Assembly: GCF_000430645.1 (NCBI RefSeq)
Contig: NZ_AUMK01000003.1
Coordinates: 760,796 to 824,795, forward strand
Direction of reading: 5' to 3'
Source of the DNA: Aquimarina latercula DSM 2041
GTDB taxonomy: Bacteria; Bacteroidota; Bacteroidia; Flavobacteriales; Flavobacteriaceae
DNA length: 64,000 nucleotides
The position numbers and the translations under genes were made by a program. The notes under the pieces are model-generated. The model was not told where the DNA came from. It worked only from the letters and a program-made list of their open reading frames with translations, and ran no database searches. Below are positions 9,306-18,233 of this stretch, piece by piece (positions within the stretch are counted from its first letter, which is position 1; each line of letters begins with the position of its first letter).

Positions 9306-10079
9306 GTGAAGAAACTTAATAAAACTGAATTAAAAGAATTTCTTGATGAAAAAGCAGCTTTTTATGAGCAGCCGAAATTCATAGAAACGGATCCAGTTCA
9401 AATCCCGCATCTGTTTACCCAAAAAGAGGATATCGAAATTGCTGGTTTCCTAACCGCTACTATTTCTTGGGGAAATCGTAAAAGTATTTTAAAAAATGCT
9501 CATAAATTAATGTCTCTTTTAGGTAATTCTCCGCATGATTATGTTATGAACCATTCGGAGACAACACTGGAAAACCTGGAAGGTTTTGTACACAGAACTT
9601 TTAATAGCAAAGACCTCTCCTATTTTATAAAAGCATTACAAAACATTTACAATAAGTTTGGTGACTTAGAAAGTTTCTTTTCTCAATATAATGAAGAAGC
9701 CTTTTTACAAAATGCAATACATCACTTTAAAAAAGAGTTTTTTACACTACCGCACCTTCCAAGAACTCAAAAACACATTAGTGATCCTCATAAAAATTCT
9801 GCTGCTAAAAGGATCAATATGTTCCTTAGATGGATGATAAGAGATGCTGGTCCTGGTGTAGATCTAGGAATTTGGAAAAACATGTCGCCATCTCAATTAT
9901 CCTGTCCTTTGGATGTACATTCTGGAAATGTTGCTCGTAAATTAAATCTATTAAGTAGAAACCAAAATGATGCCAAAGCATTAAACCAACTGGATGTTAA
10001 CCTAAGGTTATTAGATCCTCTAGACCCTGTAAAATATGATTATGCTCTATTTGGATTAGGCGTTTTTGAAAAATTCTAG
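9306..10079 (+). CDS. TIGR02757 family protein (DUF2400)
   Basis: A 257-residue cytoplasmic protein. The segments TATISWGNRKSIL, KRINMFLRWMIRDAGPGVDLGIW and PLDVHSGNVARKL are the conserved parts of the TIGR02757/DUF2400 family as remembered. The overall layout suggests a helical helix-hairpin-helix glycosylase-like fold, but no activity is established. The start is GTG at 9306. It follows the LolD-like gene by 43 bp and may be in the same transcript. Confidence 0.8.
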   Translation: MKKLNKTELKEFLDEKAAFYEQPKFIETDPVQIPHLFTQKEDIEIAGFLTATISWGNRKSILKNAHKLMSLLGNSPHDYVMNHSETTLENLEGFVHRTFNSKDLSYFIKALQNIYNKFGDLESFFSQYNEEAFLQNAIHHFKKEFFTLPHLPRTQKHISDPHKNSAAKRINMFLRWMIRDAGPGVDLGIWKNMSPSQLSCPLDVHSGNVARKLNLLSRNQNDAKALNQLDVNLRLLDPLDPVKYDYALFGLGVFEKF

Positions 10080-10090
10080 CTTAGAATGGT

Positions 10091-10197
10091 TCTAAAGAAT
10101 AACACTGTCTTTACATTATAAACATTAGATTGATGTTTCTTTAATAAACATAAAACCTTTCCATAAAGCTATTAAACTGAATGACAAAGTAAATTTG
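10091..10197 (+). promoter_or_regulatory. Upstream element A of the first PhoX-like gene
   Basis: Bases 10091-10167 align without gaps to 13540-13616 upstream of the paralogous gene; most positions are identical. The element contains ACACTGT and ACATTAT, whose starts are 11 bp apart. A -7-like TAAATTTG follows at 10190-10197, and the ATG is at 10220. The conserved block therefore sits where an activator would bind, upstream of the core promoter. Confidence 0.55.
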
Positions 10198-10219
10198 CTG
10201 CAACAAAATTCACATAGTC

Positions 10220-11680
10220 ATGAAAAATTATTTACAGCTTTTTGCGCTAATTTGCGGTTTATTATTAATTTCTTGTAACGACGACGACGATACATCCACA
10301 CCTCCTATTGGAGATCTTATTGAATTAGAGAGTAGATCTGTTTCGCCTGTTCTTTTAAAGAAAATGTCTGGTTTTACAAATATTGAAATTTACAATTTAT
10401 TATCTTCTGAAGATACTTACATACCAGACTTTACATATGGATCTATGGCGGATGGAGCCGGTCTACTTCGTAATACAGACGGAACTTATACCCTAATAAA
10501 CAATATAGAAGCGGATTATGCAATAGCACGTATTACGCTTGATGAAACATTCAAACCAATAAAAGGAGAACATATACTTAATGCAGTTGCAACTGCTGAA
10601 ACTGCTCAATGTTCTGGATCTATGATTACTCAAGAAGAGCATGGTTTTGGTCCTATGTATTTATCAGGAGGAGAATGGGGAGGAAACTCTAAGGGAGTTT
10701 TTGCAACAGATCCTTACAGAGATCCTTCTATTGCTTCTACTCCAAGAATGTTAACTTCTATGGGGCAATGGTCTACAGAAAATGCCGTTGCTATTGGAAA
10801 AGATGCATACCCAGATAAAACTGTAGTATTTATCGGAGATGATAATAGTAATGACGAAGTACCTTCTGGTCAATTAGGTATGTATGTTGGAAACGCTGGT
10901 GATCTAAATGGTGGAAAATTATATGGATTAAAAGTAACTTCTGCTGGAATTACATATGAAATGGATATGGAAGAAGGTACAGCATACGATATGGAGTTCG
11001 TAGAATTAACAGAAAAAGATATTGATCTATTAGATGCAGAAGCTAAATCTAAAGGAGTTATGGGATTCTCTAGATTAGAGGATATCGACTGGAGAAGAGG
11101 TTCTGGGGCTAATAATAGAGAAGTTTATCTTGCTGTAACTGGAAGAGATAAGCCAGATCTTATCGGAAAAGGAACTCGTTCTGGAAGAATATACAAAGTA
11201 GTATTAAACGAAAATGATCCAACAGGTGCTGGAAAAATAACTTGTGTATTAGATGGTGATAAAGAAGGTGGTAAAGCAGAAGCTTTTCACAGTCCTGATA
11301 ACATACTAGTTACAGAAAACTATGCTTACATTCAGGAAGATCCAAATGGTATCCAAGATTTTAAACCTGCAGCTGCTCATTATGCAAGATTATATCAATA
11401 CGATCTTAATTCTGGTGCGTTACAAGCTGTTTTAGAATGTGATCAAGTAGCTGCTGCAGCTCAAGGATATGGAGCTATAGACAGAAGTTGGGAAATTACA
11501 GGAATGATAGATATCTCTGATGTTATTGGAGTTGAAGAAACCTTTATTTTAATTACTCAAAATCATGGTTGGGAAAAAGCTGATGGTACTGCGTTTACAG
11601 ACCCTAATGCTAATCCTAATGTTGCTGATAGTAGAAAAGAAGGAAGTATGCTATATATCATTAAAGGATTAAAAAGATAA
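10220..11680 (+). CDS. PhoX-like (DUF839-type) secreted lipoprotein, copy 1
   Basis: A 486-residue protein with a lipoprotein signal (lipobox LISC, followed by NDDDD, an acidic start typical of Bacteroidota surface lipoproteins). It appears to be all-beta. The segments QCSGSMITQEEHGFGP, GRIYKV, FHSPDNILVTENYAYIQED and GSMLYIIKG resemble parts of the PhoX/DUF839 propeller. PhoX is a calcium/iron phosphatase, but substrate and metal sites cannot be verified here, so phosphatase activity is tentative. It is a close paralog of 13668-15128, and a cytochrome c peroxidase lies between the two copies. Confidence 0.55.
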   Translation: MKNYLQLFALICGLLLISCNDDDDTSTPPIGDLIELESRSVSPVLLKKMSGFTNIEIYNLLSSEDTYIPDFTYGSMADGAGLLRNTDGTYTLINNIEADYAIARITLDETFKPIKGEHILNAVATAETAQCSGSMITQEEHGFGPMYLSGGEWGGNSKGVFATDPYRDPSIASTPRMLTSMGQWSTENAVAIGKDAYPDKTVVFIGDDNSNDEVPSGQLGMYVGNAGDLNGGKLYGLKVTSAGITYEMDMEEGTAYDMEFVELTEKDIDLLDAEAKSKGVMGFSRLEDIDWRRGSGANNREVYLAVTGRDKPDLIGKGTRSGRIYKVVLNENDPTGAGKITCVLDGDKEGGKAEAFHSPDNILVTENYAYIQEDPNGIQDFKPAAAHYARLYQYDLNSGALQAVLECDQVAAAAQGYGAIDRSWEITGMIDISDVIGVEETFILITQNHGWEKADGTAFTDPNANPNVADSRKEGSMLYIIKGLKR

Positions 11681-11692
11681 TTCATAAATTAT

Positions 11693-13519
11693 ATGAATCT
11701 TATGCAATTATTGCTAATAAATATAATCAAAAAAGGGGCTTGTCTTATGACGGGCCTCTTTGCTTTTTTTATTCTTTTTTCTTGCGCAAAAGAGGAAAAA
11801 AAAGAAGAAACTGCACCGATCTCATTCAATACCAAAATGCAAAAGCAATTTGATAAAGATATTTCTTTAGCAATTGCTCATTTAGATAGTATAAAACAGG
11901 ATCCTAATAAGATTGAAAAGAATTTTAAAGAATCTAGAAAATACTTTAAAAAGTTAGAACCTGTATTATCTACATTAGATATTGAAAACTATGGTTTTCT
12001 CAACCAACCAAATATTTTAAAGGTTGAAGAAGAAGATTTTACAGATATTAAAATAAAGTCTCCTAGTGGGTATCAAGTATTGGAAGAAGAAATCTTTGTA
12101 GATAAAAAAGATACTACAACGATCATAAAACATGTAAATTTAATAGCTAGTAGATTAAAACTTATTCAAAAAAACACAGGATTTGATCACATAAAACAGT
12201 ATCACTTTCTATGGCTATTTAGAAAAGCAATTGCCCGAATAGCACTTACGGGTATTACTGGTTTTGATTCTCCTGTTTTAGAAAATTCATTAGAAGATTC
12301 TAAAATTGTGTATCAAAGCTTACACACTTATTTATATATGTTTAAAGATGAATTTAAAGACCCTAATCTATTTAAGGCGTGGAAAGAAGAAATACAAGTC
12401 ACTATGGATTCCCTACAAGGTGAATTTAATGAATTTGATCGCTATCATTTTATCAAAAACAGAACCCATAAACAGTTAACTCTTTGGAATCAAACAGTTT
12501 CTGATTGGAAAGTCGAGTTTCCTTTTGAACTAGCTATTAAAAATGATGCAACCTCTCTTTTCTCTTCAGATACTTTTAATGTAACCTATTTTGCAGATAG
12601 AAATCAAAAAGCGATAACTCAAGATATGGTATCATTAGGTAAAAAATTGTTCTATGACACCAACCTTTCTACTGATAAAAAAGTCAGTTGTGCTACTTGT
12701 CATCAACCAGAAAAAGCTTTTACAGATGGATTAAAGATATCAAAAGGTGTTACTCGTAATAGCCCTACACTACTGTATGCAGCATTACAGCAAGATTTTT
12801 TCTATGACAAAAGAGCTGGCGGATTAGAAGGGCAAATTATCAGTGTTGTAGAAAATGCCAATGAATTTCATTCTGATTTAAAAACGTTAGAAAAAGCTGT
12901 TATTAGTAATAAAGAATATGTAGAACAATTTGCTAAGGTATATCCTAATCGGGAAATTAATAATAACGATATCAGGAATGCAATAGCCAATTACATTCGT
13001 ACTTTGATTCCTTTTAATTCTAAATTTGATAGAAATATCAATGGTTTGGAAAACACCTTATCAACAAGTGAAATTAATGGGTACAACCTTTTTAATGGTA
13101 AAGCCAAGTGTGCAACTTGCCATTTTGCCCCTTTATTTAATGGGACGGTTCCGCCTGATTATAAAGAATCAGAGATGGAACTTATAGGAGTTCCTAAGCA
13201 TAATGATACGATTAATGCTACGATAAGTGAAGATTTAGGTAGATATGCGATTTATAAAACTCCAGAGCGAAAGCATTTTTTCAAAACATCTACAGTCAGA
13301 AATGCAGCTTTAACAGGACCGTATATGCATAATGGCGTATATACTACTTTAGAAGAGGTTATGGATTTTTATAATCGTGGTGGTGGCGCAGGAATTGGTA
13401 TAGAGCAAGAATACCAGACATTACCTCCAGACCCCTTAAATCTTACTAATCAGGAAATTGATGATATTATAGCATTCATGAAAAGCCTAAATGATAATAT
13501 TTCGGAATCAGAGTATTAG
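11693..13519 (+). CDS. Di-haem cytochrome c peroxidase (MauG/CCP family) lipoprotein
   Basis: A 608-residue lipoprotein with the lipobox FFILFSC (C31). Residues about 45-280 form a helical N-terminal domain without haem motifs, common in Bacteroidota homologues. The peroxidase domain carries two CXXCH haem sites: CATCHQPEKAFTDG (333-337) and CATCHFAPLFNG (473-477). ALTGPYMHNG and TLEEVMDFYNRGG are typical of the C-terminal half. It should reduce peroxide with electrons from a small cytochrome, in the periplasm. The start at 11693 keeps the KK pair ahead of the hydrophobic stretch; the ATG at 11747 would leave a signal without positive charge. A terminator-like hairpin overlaps the signal peptide code. 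Confidence 0.85.
   Translation: MNLMQLLLINIIKKGACLMTGLFAFFILFSCAKEEKKEETAPISFNTKMQKQFDKDISLAIAHLDSIKQDPNKIEKNFKESRKYFKKLEPVLSTLDIENYGFLNQPNILKVEEEDFTDIKIKSPSGYQVLEEEIFVDKKDTTTIIKHVNLIASRLKLIQKNTGFDHIKQYHFLWLFRKAIARIALTGITGFDSPVLENSLEDSKIVYQSLHTYLYMFKDEFKDPNLFKAWKEEIQVTMDSLQGEFNEFDRYHFIKNRTHKQLTLWNQTVSDWKVEFPFELAIKNDATSLFSSDTFNVTYFADRNQKAITQDMVSLGKKLFYDTNLSTDKKVSCATCHQPEKAFTDGLKISKGVTRNSPTLLYAALQQDFFYDKRAGGLEGQIISVVENANEFHSDLKTLEKAVISNKEYVEQFAKVYPNREINNNDIRNAIANYIRTLIPFNSKFDRNINGLENTLSTSEINGYNLFNGKAKCATCHFAPLFNGTVPPDYKESEMELIGVPKHNDTINATISEDLGRYAIYKTPERKHFFKTSTVRNAALTGPYMHNGVYTTLEEVMDFYNRGGGAGIGIEQEYQTLPPDPLNLTNQEIDDIIAFMKSLNDNISESEY
11735..11768 (+). terminator. Terminator-like hairpin inside the peroxidase leader code
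   Basis: GGGGCTTGTC (11735-11744) pairs fully with GACGGGCCTC (11749-11758), using three G-T pairs and a 4-base loop, and is followed by TTTGCTTTTTTT. It starts 54 bases after the stop of the first PhoX-like gene. The second copy has a terminator in the equivalent place. Here it lies inside the coding region of the next gene, with the alternative ATG (11747) at the loop. Confidence 0.65.
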
Positions 13520-13539
13520 AAAACGTTGTTTAGAATAAA

Positions 13540-13647
13540 TCTAAAAAATAACACTCTATTTACATTCTAAACATTAGGGTAATGATATTTTAATAATGAT
13601 AAAACATACCTATAAAATGTCTGATCTTTTTGTGTCATAAATTTATG
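13540..13647 (+). promoter_or_regulatory. Upstream element B of the second PhoX-like gene
   Basis: Bases 13540-13616 are the partner of the element at 10091-10167, with the same length and near-equal distance to the start codon (51 versus 52 bases between element and ATG). ACACTCT (13551) and ACATTCT (13562) form an 11-bp-period direct repeat. TAAATTTA at 13638-13645 sits where copy A has its TAAATTTG. Confidence 0.55.
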
Positions 13648-13667
13648 AAAAACAAAATCACACCATC

Positions 13668-15128
13668 ATGAAAAAACATTTAGGCTTAGCTATTGTATCA
13701 ATAGCATCATTATTAGTAACATCCTGTAATTTAGATGATTTCAGTGGAAATCCTGTTGGAGACAGAATTGAATTCGAAAATCATTCGATTTCACCTGTAC
13801 TTCTTAAAACTACTCCTGAGTTTGAGGATGTCGAAATATATAATATTCTTTCTTCTGAGGATACATACGTTCCTGATTTTACCTACGGATCTATGGCTGA
13901 CGGAGCTGGTTTATTAAGAAATTTCGATAAAACATTTACGCTTATCAATAATATTGAAGCAGATTACTCTGTTGCAAGAATAACACTTGATCCAACTTTT
14001 AAACCAGTTAAAGGAGAACATATTCTTAATGCAGTTGCCACTGCAAATACTGCGCAATGCTCTGGATCTATGATTACAAGGTTAGAGCACGGATTTGGTC
14101 CTTTATACCTTTCAGGAGGAGAATGGGGAGGAAATTCTAAAGGTGTATTTGCTACAGATCCTTTTAGAGATCCAAATGCTGCTTCTGTTCCTAATATGCT
14201 AACAGCTATGGGGCAATGGTCTACAGAAAACGCAGTTGCTATTGGACAAAGAGCATATTCTAACAAAACTGTTGTTTTTATAGGAGATGATGATAGTGAT
14301 AACGAAATACCATCTGGCCAATTAGGAATGTACGTTGGTAGAAAAGGAGATTTACAAAGTGGTAAACTATATGGATTAAAAGTAACTTCTCCTGGTGTTA
14401 CTTATGAAATGGATATGGAAGAAGGTGTTGCTTATGATATGGAATTTGTAGAGCTTACTGAAAAAAATATTGACTTATTAGATGCCGAAGCTAAATCTAA
14501 AGGAGTATTAGGATTCTCTAGATTGGAAGATATCGATTGGAGACGTGGTACTCCAGATAACAACAGAGAAGTTTATCTTACTGTAACTGGAAGAGACAGA
14601 CCTGATCTTATCGGAAAAGGAACACGTTCTGGAAGAATTTACAAGGTAGAACTAAATGATATAGATCCTGCTGGGGCTGGTAAAATTACATGTGTTTTAG
14701 ACGGAGATAAAATTGGCGGTGTTGCTGAAGCTTTTCATAGTCCTGATAATATTTTAGTAACAGAAAATTATGCCTATATCCAGGAAGATCCTAATGGTAT
14801 TCAGGACTTTAAACCTGCTGCTGATCATTTTGCGAGACTATATCAGTATGATCTAAATACTGGTGCACTAAAAACTGTTTTGGAATGTGATCAAGTTGCC
14901 GCTGCGGCCCAAGGATATGGAACAATAGACAGAACATGGGAAATTACTGGTATGATAGATATTTCGGAAACCATAGGTGTTAACAATACTTTCTTGTTAA
15001 TTACTCAGAACCATGGTTGGGAAAGAGCTGATGGAGTTCCATTTACAGACCCTACTGCCAACCCAGATGTTGTTAATAGTAGAAAAGAAGGTAGTATGTT
15101 ATATGTAATAAAAGGTTTAGAAAGATAG
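13668..15128 (+). CDS. PhoX-like (DUF839-type) secreted lipoprotein, copy 2
   Basis: A 486-residue paralog of the product of 10220-11680, identical in length and alignable along its whole length. The most divergent parts are the signal peptide and the linker after the lipobox (VTSC). It shares QCSGSMIT, GFGPLYLSGGEWGGNSKG, FHSPDNILVTENYAYIQED and the closing GSMLYVIKGLER. Copy 1 has QEEHGFGP where this copy has RLEHGFGP, a possible active-region difference. The function is tentative, as for copy 1. It has its own upstream element and its own terminator, so it can be expressed alone. Confidence 0.55.
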   Translation: MKKHLGLAIVSIASLLVTSCNLDDFSGNPVGDRIEFENHSISPVLLKTTPEFEDVEIYNILSSEDTYVPDFTYGSMADGAGLLRNFDKTFTLINNIEADYSVARITLDPTFKPVKGEHILNAVATANTAQCSGSMITRLEHGFGPLYLSGGEWGGNSKGVFATDPFRDPNAASVPNMLTAMGQWSTENAVAIGQRAYSNKTVVFIGDDDSDNEIPSGQLGMYVGRKGDLQSGKLYGLKVTSPGVTYEMDMEEGVAYDMEFVELTEKNIDLLDAEAKSKGVLGFSRLEDIDWRRGTPDNNREVYLTVTGRDRPDLIGKGTRSGRIYKVELNDIDPAGAGKITCVLDGDKIGGVAEAFHSPDNILVTENYAYIQEDPNGIQDFKPAADHFARLYQYDLNTGALKTVLECDQVAAAAQGYGTIDRTWEITGMIDISETIGVNNTFLLITQNHGWERADGVPFTDPTANPDVVNSRKEGSMLYVIKGLER

Positions 15129-15185
15129 TTTTCTTAATTACTCTATATAAACTAATCATTTTCTTATTAAAATAGATAAATAAAC

Positions 15186-15212
15186 GAGGCTTATTCTCTA
15201 TAAATAAGCCTC
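15186..15212 (+). terminator. Terminator after PhoX-like copy 2
   Basis: GAGGCTTATT (15186-15195) pairs perfectly with AATAAGCCTC (15203-15212) across a 7-base loop, followed by ATTTATT. It starts 58 bases after the stop codon. The rest of the 15129-15410 gap holds only AT-rich sequence and the promoter of the next gene. Confidence 0.75.
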
Positions 15213-15410
15213 ATTTATTACTTCAAATCACTATAGTGAACCCAAATTCTCTTCAACCAAGTTCTTGGTATTTCCAATAGATTCTAAATTAAAAGTTGTA
15301 GAAATATTAAATCTTTACTAACATTTAATCGAATACAATGCAGGAAATCATAATTTTTAATATTTTTTTGTTAATTTTATTAAGAATTGTTTCACACCAG
15401 GCAATTCTTG

Positions 15411-16616
15411 ATGAAGATGATTATTCCTGAACTCCCCATTAACGAAGATTTTAGAATTGAAGCTTTAAAATCTTTAGGTATATTAGATACAGAGCCTGAA
15501 AACGAGTTTGATGAAATAACTGCGCTTGCCGCATATCTCTGTGATACAGAAGCTGCTCTTATATCATTAGTGGATGATGATAGAGAATGGTTTAAATCTT
15601 CCTATGGTTTTTCTTCAAAAGAAATTCCTAGAAATCAGTCCTTTTGTGCACATGCCATTTTAGATCCAGATACTCCTTTAATCATACATGATGCTAGAAC
15701 AGACGACAGATTTCATGATAACCCACTTACACTAGATGGTACTGTAATATTTTATGCTAGTATTCCTCTTATTGACAAGAATGGATTCGCACTAGGAACA
15801 CTTTGTGTTATCGATAGCCAACCAAAGAAACTTAGTGACAAACAACTAGAGGCTCTAAAATCATTAGCGCATCAAGTAGTTATTCTTTTTGAATTGAATA
15901 AAAAGAATAAAGACTTAGAAAAAATAGAAGATAAACTTAGAAAACGTAACGAGTCATTAAAAGAGTTTGCCAGAGTGATATCTCATGATTTAAAAATGCC
16001 CTTGGCTAATGTAATTACTACCTCTGATCTTTTAAAATTAAAATTAGCAAACGATCTGGACAAAGAAACTTCAGAGTATTTCGAATATATAAAACAATCA
16101 TCATTTTCTATGAGTGATTACATTAATGATGTATTGGATCATTATGAAAGTGATAGCCTCGTTCAAAACAAACCTGAATCATTTAAGCTAAATCATCTCT
16201 TAAAAGAAATAGCAGAATTATTAAGTATTAAACCAGATTGTACTATTAATTTCCCAGAACCTAATCCTTCATTAAAATCTAACAAATCTGCTTTAAAGCA
16301 AATATTTTTTAATCTAATCGGAAATAGTATCAAGTATAATGACAAAGAACATATTATCATTGATATTGAACATTCTGAAGATAAAGTTTTCTATTATTTT
16401 AAAGTTACTGACAATGGAATGGGAATTCCTGAGGATAAAATTGACTCGATTTTCGAATTATTTACTACCGCAAATGGAACCGATAGAAGCGGAAACAAAG
16501 GAAATGGAATAGGTTTATCAACAGTAAAAAAACTAGTAGTAACTCTTGGTGGTTGTATTAAGGTAAAATCTACACTTGGAGTATGTACCTCTTTTGACTT
16601 TTCTATAAAGAAATAA
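15411..16616 (+). CDS. GAF-domain sensor histidine kinase
   Basis: A 401-residue cytoplasmic kinase. Residues about 15-155 form a GAF domain (ILDTEPENEFDEITALAA, SLVDDDREWFKSSYG, SFCAHAI), a type common in proteins with this opening. A short coiled coil follows, then the DHp helix with the phospho-accepting histidine in RVISHDLKMPLANV. The ATPase domain has the N box NLIGNSIKYND, G1 DNGMGIPEDKI, and G2 GNGIGLSTVKKL. There are no membrane segments and no receiver domain. The ATG at 15411 is chosen; a TTG at 15387 is weaker. No response regulator is adjacent, so it is an orphan kinase. Confidence 0.88.
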   Translation: MKMIIPELPINEDFRIEALKSLGILDTEPENEFDEITALAAYLCDTEAALISLVDDDREWFKSSYGFSSKEIPRNQSFCAHAILDPDTPLIIHDARTDDRFHDNPLTLDGTVIFYASIPLIDKNGFALGTLCVIDSQPKKLSDKQLEALKSLAHQVVILFELNKKNKDLEKIEDKLRKRNESLKEFARVISHDLKMPLANVITTSDLLKLKLANDLDKETSEYFEYIKQSSFSMSDYINDVLDHYESDSLVQNKPESFKLNHLLKEIAELLSIKPDCTINFPEPNPSLKSNKSALKQIFFNLIGNSIKYNDKEHIIIDIEHSEDKVFYYFKVTDNGMGIPEDKIDSIFELFTTANGTDRSGNKGNGIGLSTVKKLVVTLGGCIKVKSTLGVCTSFDFSIKK

Positions 16617-16623
16617 ATAGATT

Positions 16624-18180
16624 TTATTTTATTGTTGCTATACAAGCTTCGGCACATTTTTCTCCATCAATAGCTGCAGAAATAATTCCTCCAGCATAAC
16701 CAGCACCTTCTCCACAAGGGTACAACCCTTTTATTTGTGTGTGTTCCAATGTTTTTCTATCTCTAGGAACTCGTACCGGCGAAGATGTTCTTGATTCTGG
16801 AGCGTGAACCACTGCTTCATTTGTCAGATACCCTCGCATGCTTTTATCAAATACCTTAAATCCTTCTTGTAGTGTTTTATGAATGAATTTTGGAAAAACC
16901 TCTCCCATATCTATCGAACTTAAACCAGGTTTATAGGAAGTTTCTGGTAAATCTACAGATACTTTTCTATTGGTCAAATCCACTAACCTCTGTGCAGGAA
17001 CTCTTTGAGTCTCTCCAGCTAAATGCCAAGAGCGTTGCTCAATACTTTTTTGAAAATACATTCCTGATAACGGTCCATACTTCTTAAAATCTTTAAAATC
17101 TTCTAAACGAAGCTCCACAACAATACCACTATTAGAAGTAGGTTGATCTCTTTTGGAAGGTGACCATCCATTGGTAACTACTTCTCCTGGGCTTGTTGCA
17201 CATGGAGCAATAACTCCTCCTGGGCACATACAAAAAGAATACATTCCTCTACCATCAACCTGTTTTACTATGCTATATGGTGATGGAGGAAGATAAGGTC
17301 CTCTAACCTCACATTTATATTGTATCTGATCAATTAATTGCTGAGAATGTTCTACTCTAACTCCTAGAGCAAAAGGTTTTGCCTCTATTTCAATTTCTTT
17401 CTTGTACAATAATTCAAAAATATCTCTAGCAGAATGTCCGGTAGCTAAAATAACTTTATTCGTTTTTATGAGGTCTCCATTTTGTAGAATTACAGAATCA
17501 ATTTCATTATTTTTAATATCAAGATCGGTTACCCTAGTCTCAAAATGTACTTCGCCCCCATTTTCTCTTATTTTTTGTCTAATGGCTGCAATAATTGCAG
17601 GTAATTTATTGGTTCCAATATGAGGGTGTGCTTCTACCAAAATTTGATCTGTAGCTCCAAAACCTACTAATAACTGAAGAATTCGATTTACATCTCCCCT
17701 TTTCTTAGAACGTGTATATAATTTACCATCACTATAAGTTCCTGCTCCTCCTTCTCCGAAACAGTAATTAGAATCTTCATTAACAATATGATCTCTATTT
17801 ATAGCTTTGAGATCTCTTCTTCTTTCGCGAACATCTTTTCCTCTTTCTAATACAATAGGTTTATAACCAAGCTCAACACATCGTAATGCTGCAAATAAAC
17901 CTGCAGGACCTGCACCAATAATTACTACCTCACTAGCGTTAGAAACATCCGGATAATCGGGTAACTTAATTGGTATTTCCTCAAAATCCTCTTGTACAAA
18001 TACTTTTATTTTTAAATTTACTTTGATCGCCTTTTGACGCGCATCAATAGAACGTTTTAAAACTTGTATGTGTCTAATCTCATCAACAGAAATTCCATTC
18101 TTTCTAGACACCATGATCTTCAAACGGTCTGGATTTGCAGCTATTTCTGGTGATACTTGTATGCTAAATTCGTATTGCAA
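16624..18180 (-). CDS. FAD-dependent oxidoreductase, COG2509 type
   Basis: A 518-residue cytoplasmic protein. After an N-terminal region of about 95 residues (FSIQVSPEIAANPDRLKIM, KRSIDARQKAIKVNLKIKV), a dinucleotide motif VVIIGAGPAGLFAALRC starts near residue 85. The conserved NEDSNYCFGEGGAGTYSDGK follows. CPGGVIAPC and the closing GLYPCGEGAGYAGGIISAA are further family marks. Substrate and reaction are unknown. It is convergent with the histidine kinase gene with only 7 bp between the stops. Confidence 0.85.
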   Translation of the reverse strand: MQYEFSIQVSPEIAANPDRLKIMVSRKNGISVDEIRHIQVLKRSIDARQKAIKVNLKIKVFVQEDFEEIPIKLPDYPDVSNASEVVIIGAGPAGLFAALRCVELGYKPIVLERGKDVRERRRDLKAINRDHIVNEDSNYCFGEGGAGTYSDGKLYTRSKKRGDVNRILQLLVGFGATDQILVEAHPHIGTNKLPAIIAAIRQKIRENGGEVHFETRVTDLDIKNNEIDSVILQNGDLIKTNKVILATGHSARDIFELLYKKEIEIEAKPFALGVRVEHSQQLIDQIQYKCEVRGPYLPPSPYSIVKQVDGRGMYSFCMCPGGVIAPCATSPGEVVTNGWSPSKRDQPTSNSGIVVELRLEDFKDFKKYGPLSGMYFQKSIEQRSWHLAGETQRVPAQRLVDLTNRKVSVDLPETSYKPGLSSIDMGEVFPKFIHKTLQEGFKVFDKSMRGYLTNEAVVHAPESRTSSPVRVPRDRKTLEHTQIKGLYPCGEGAGYAGGIISAAIDGEKCAEACIATIK

Positions 18181-18233
18181 AGGATATATATTCTAAAATT
18201 TTCGCGAAGATACAATGTTACCTATAAACAACT

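Noticed and set aside
10220..15128. The two PhoX-like copies as an assembly duplication
   Set aside because: The copies differ at many silent and some coding positions and have different signal peptides and terminators, so they are real paralogs.
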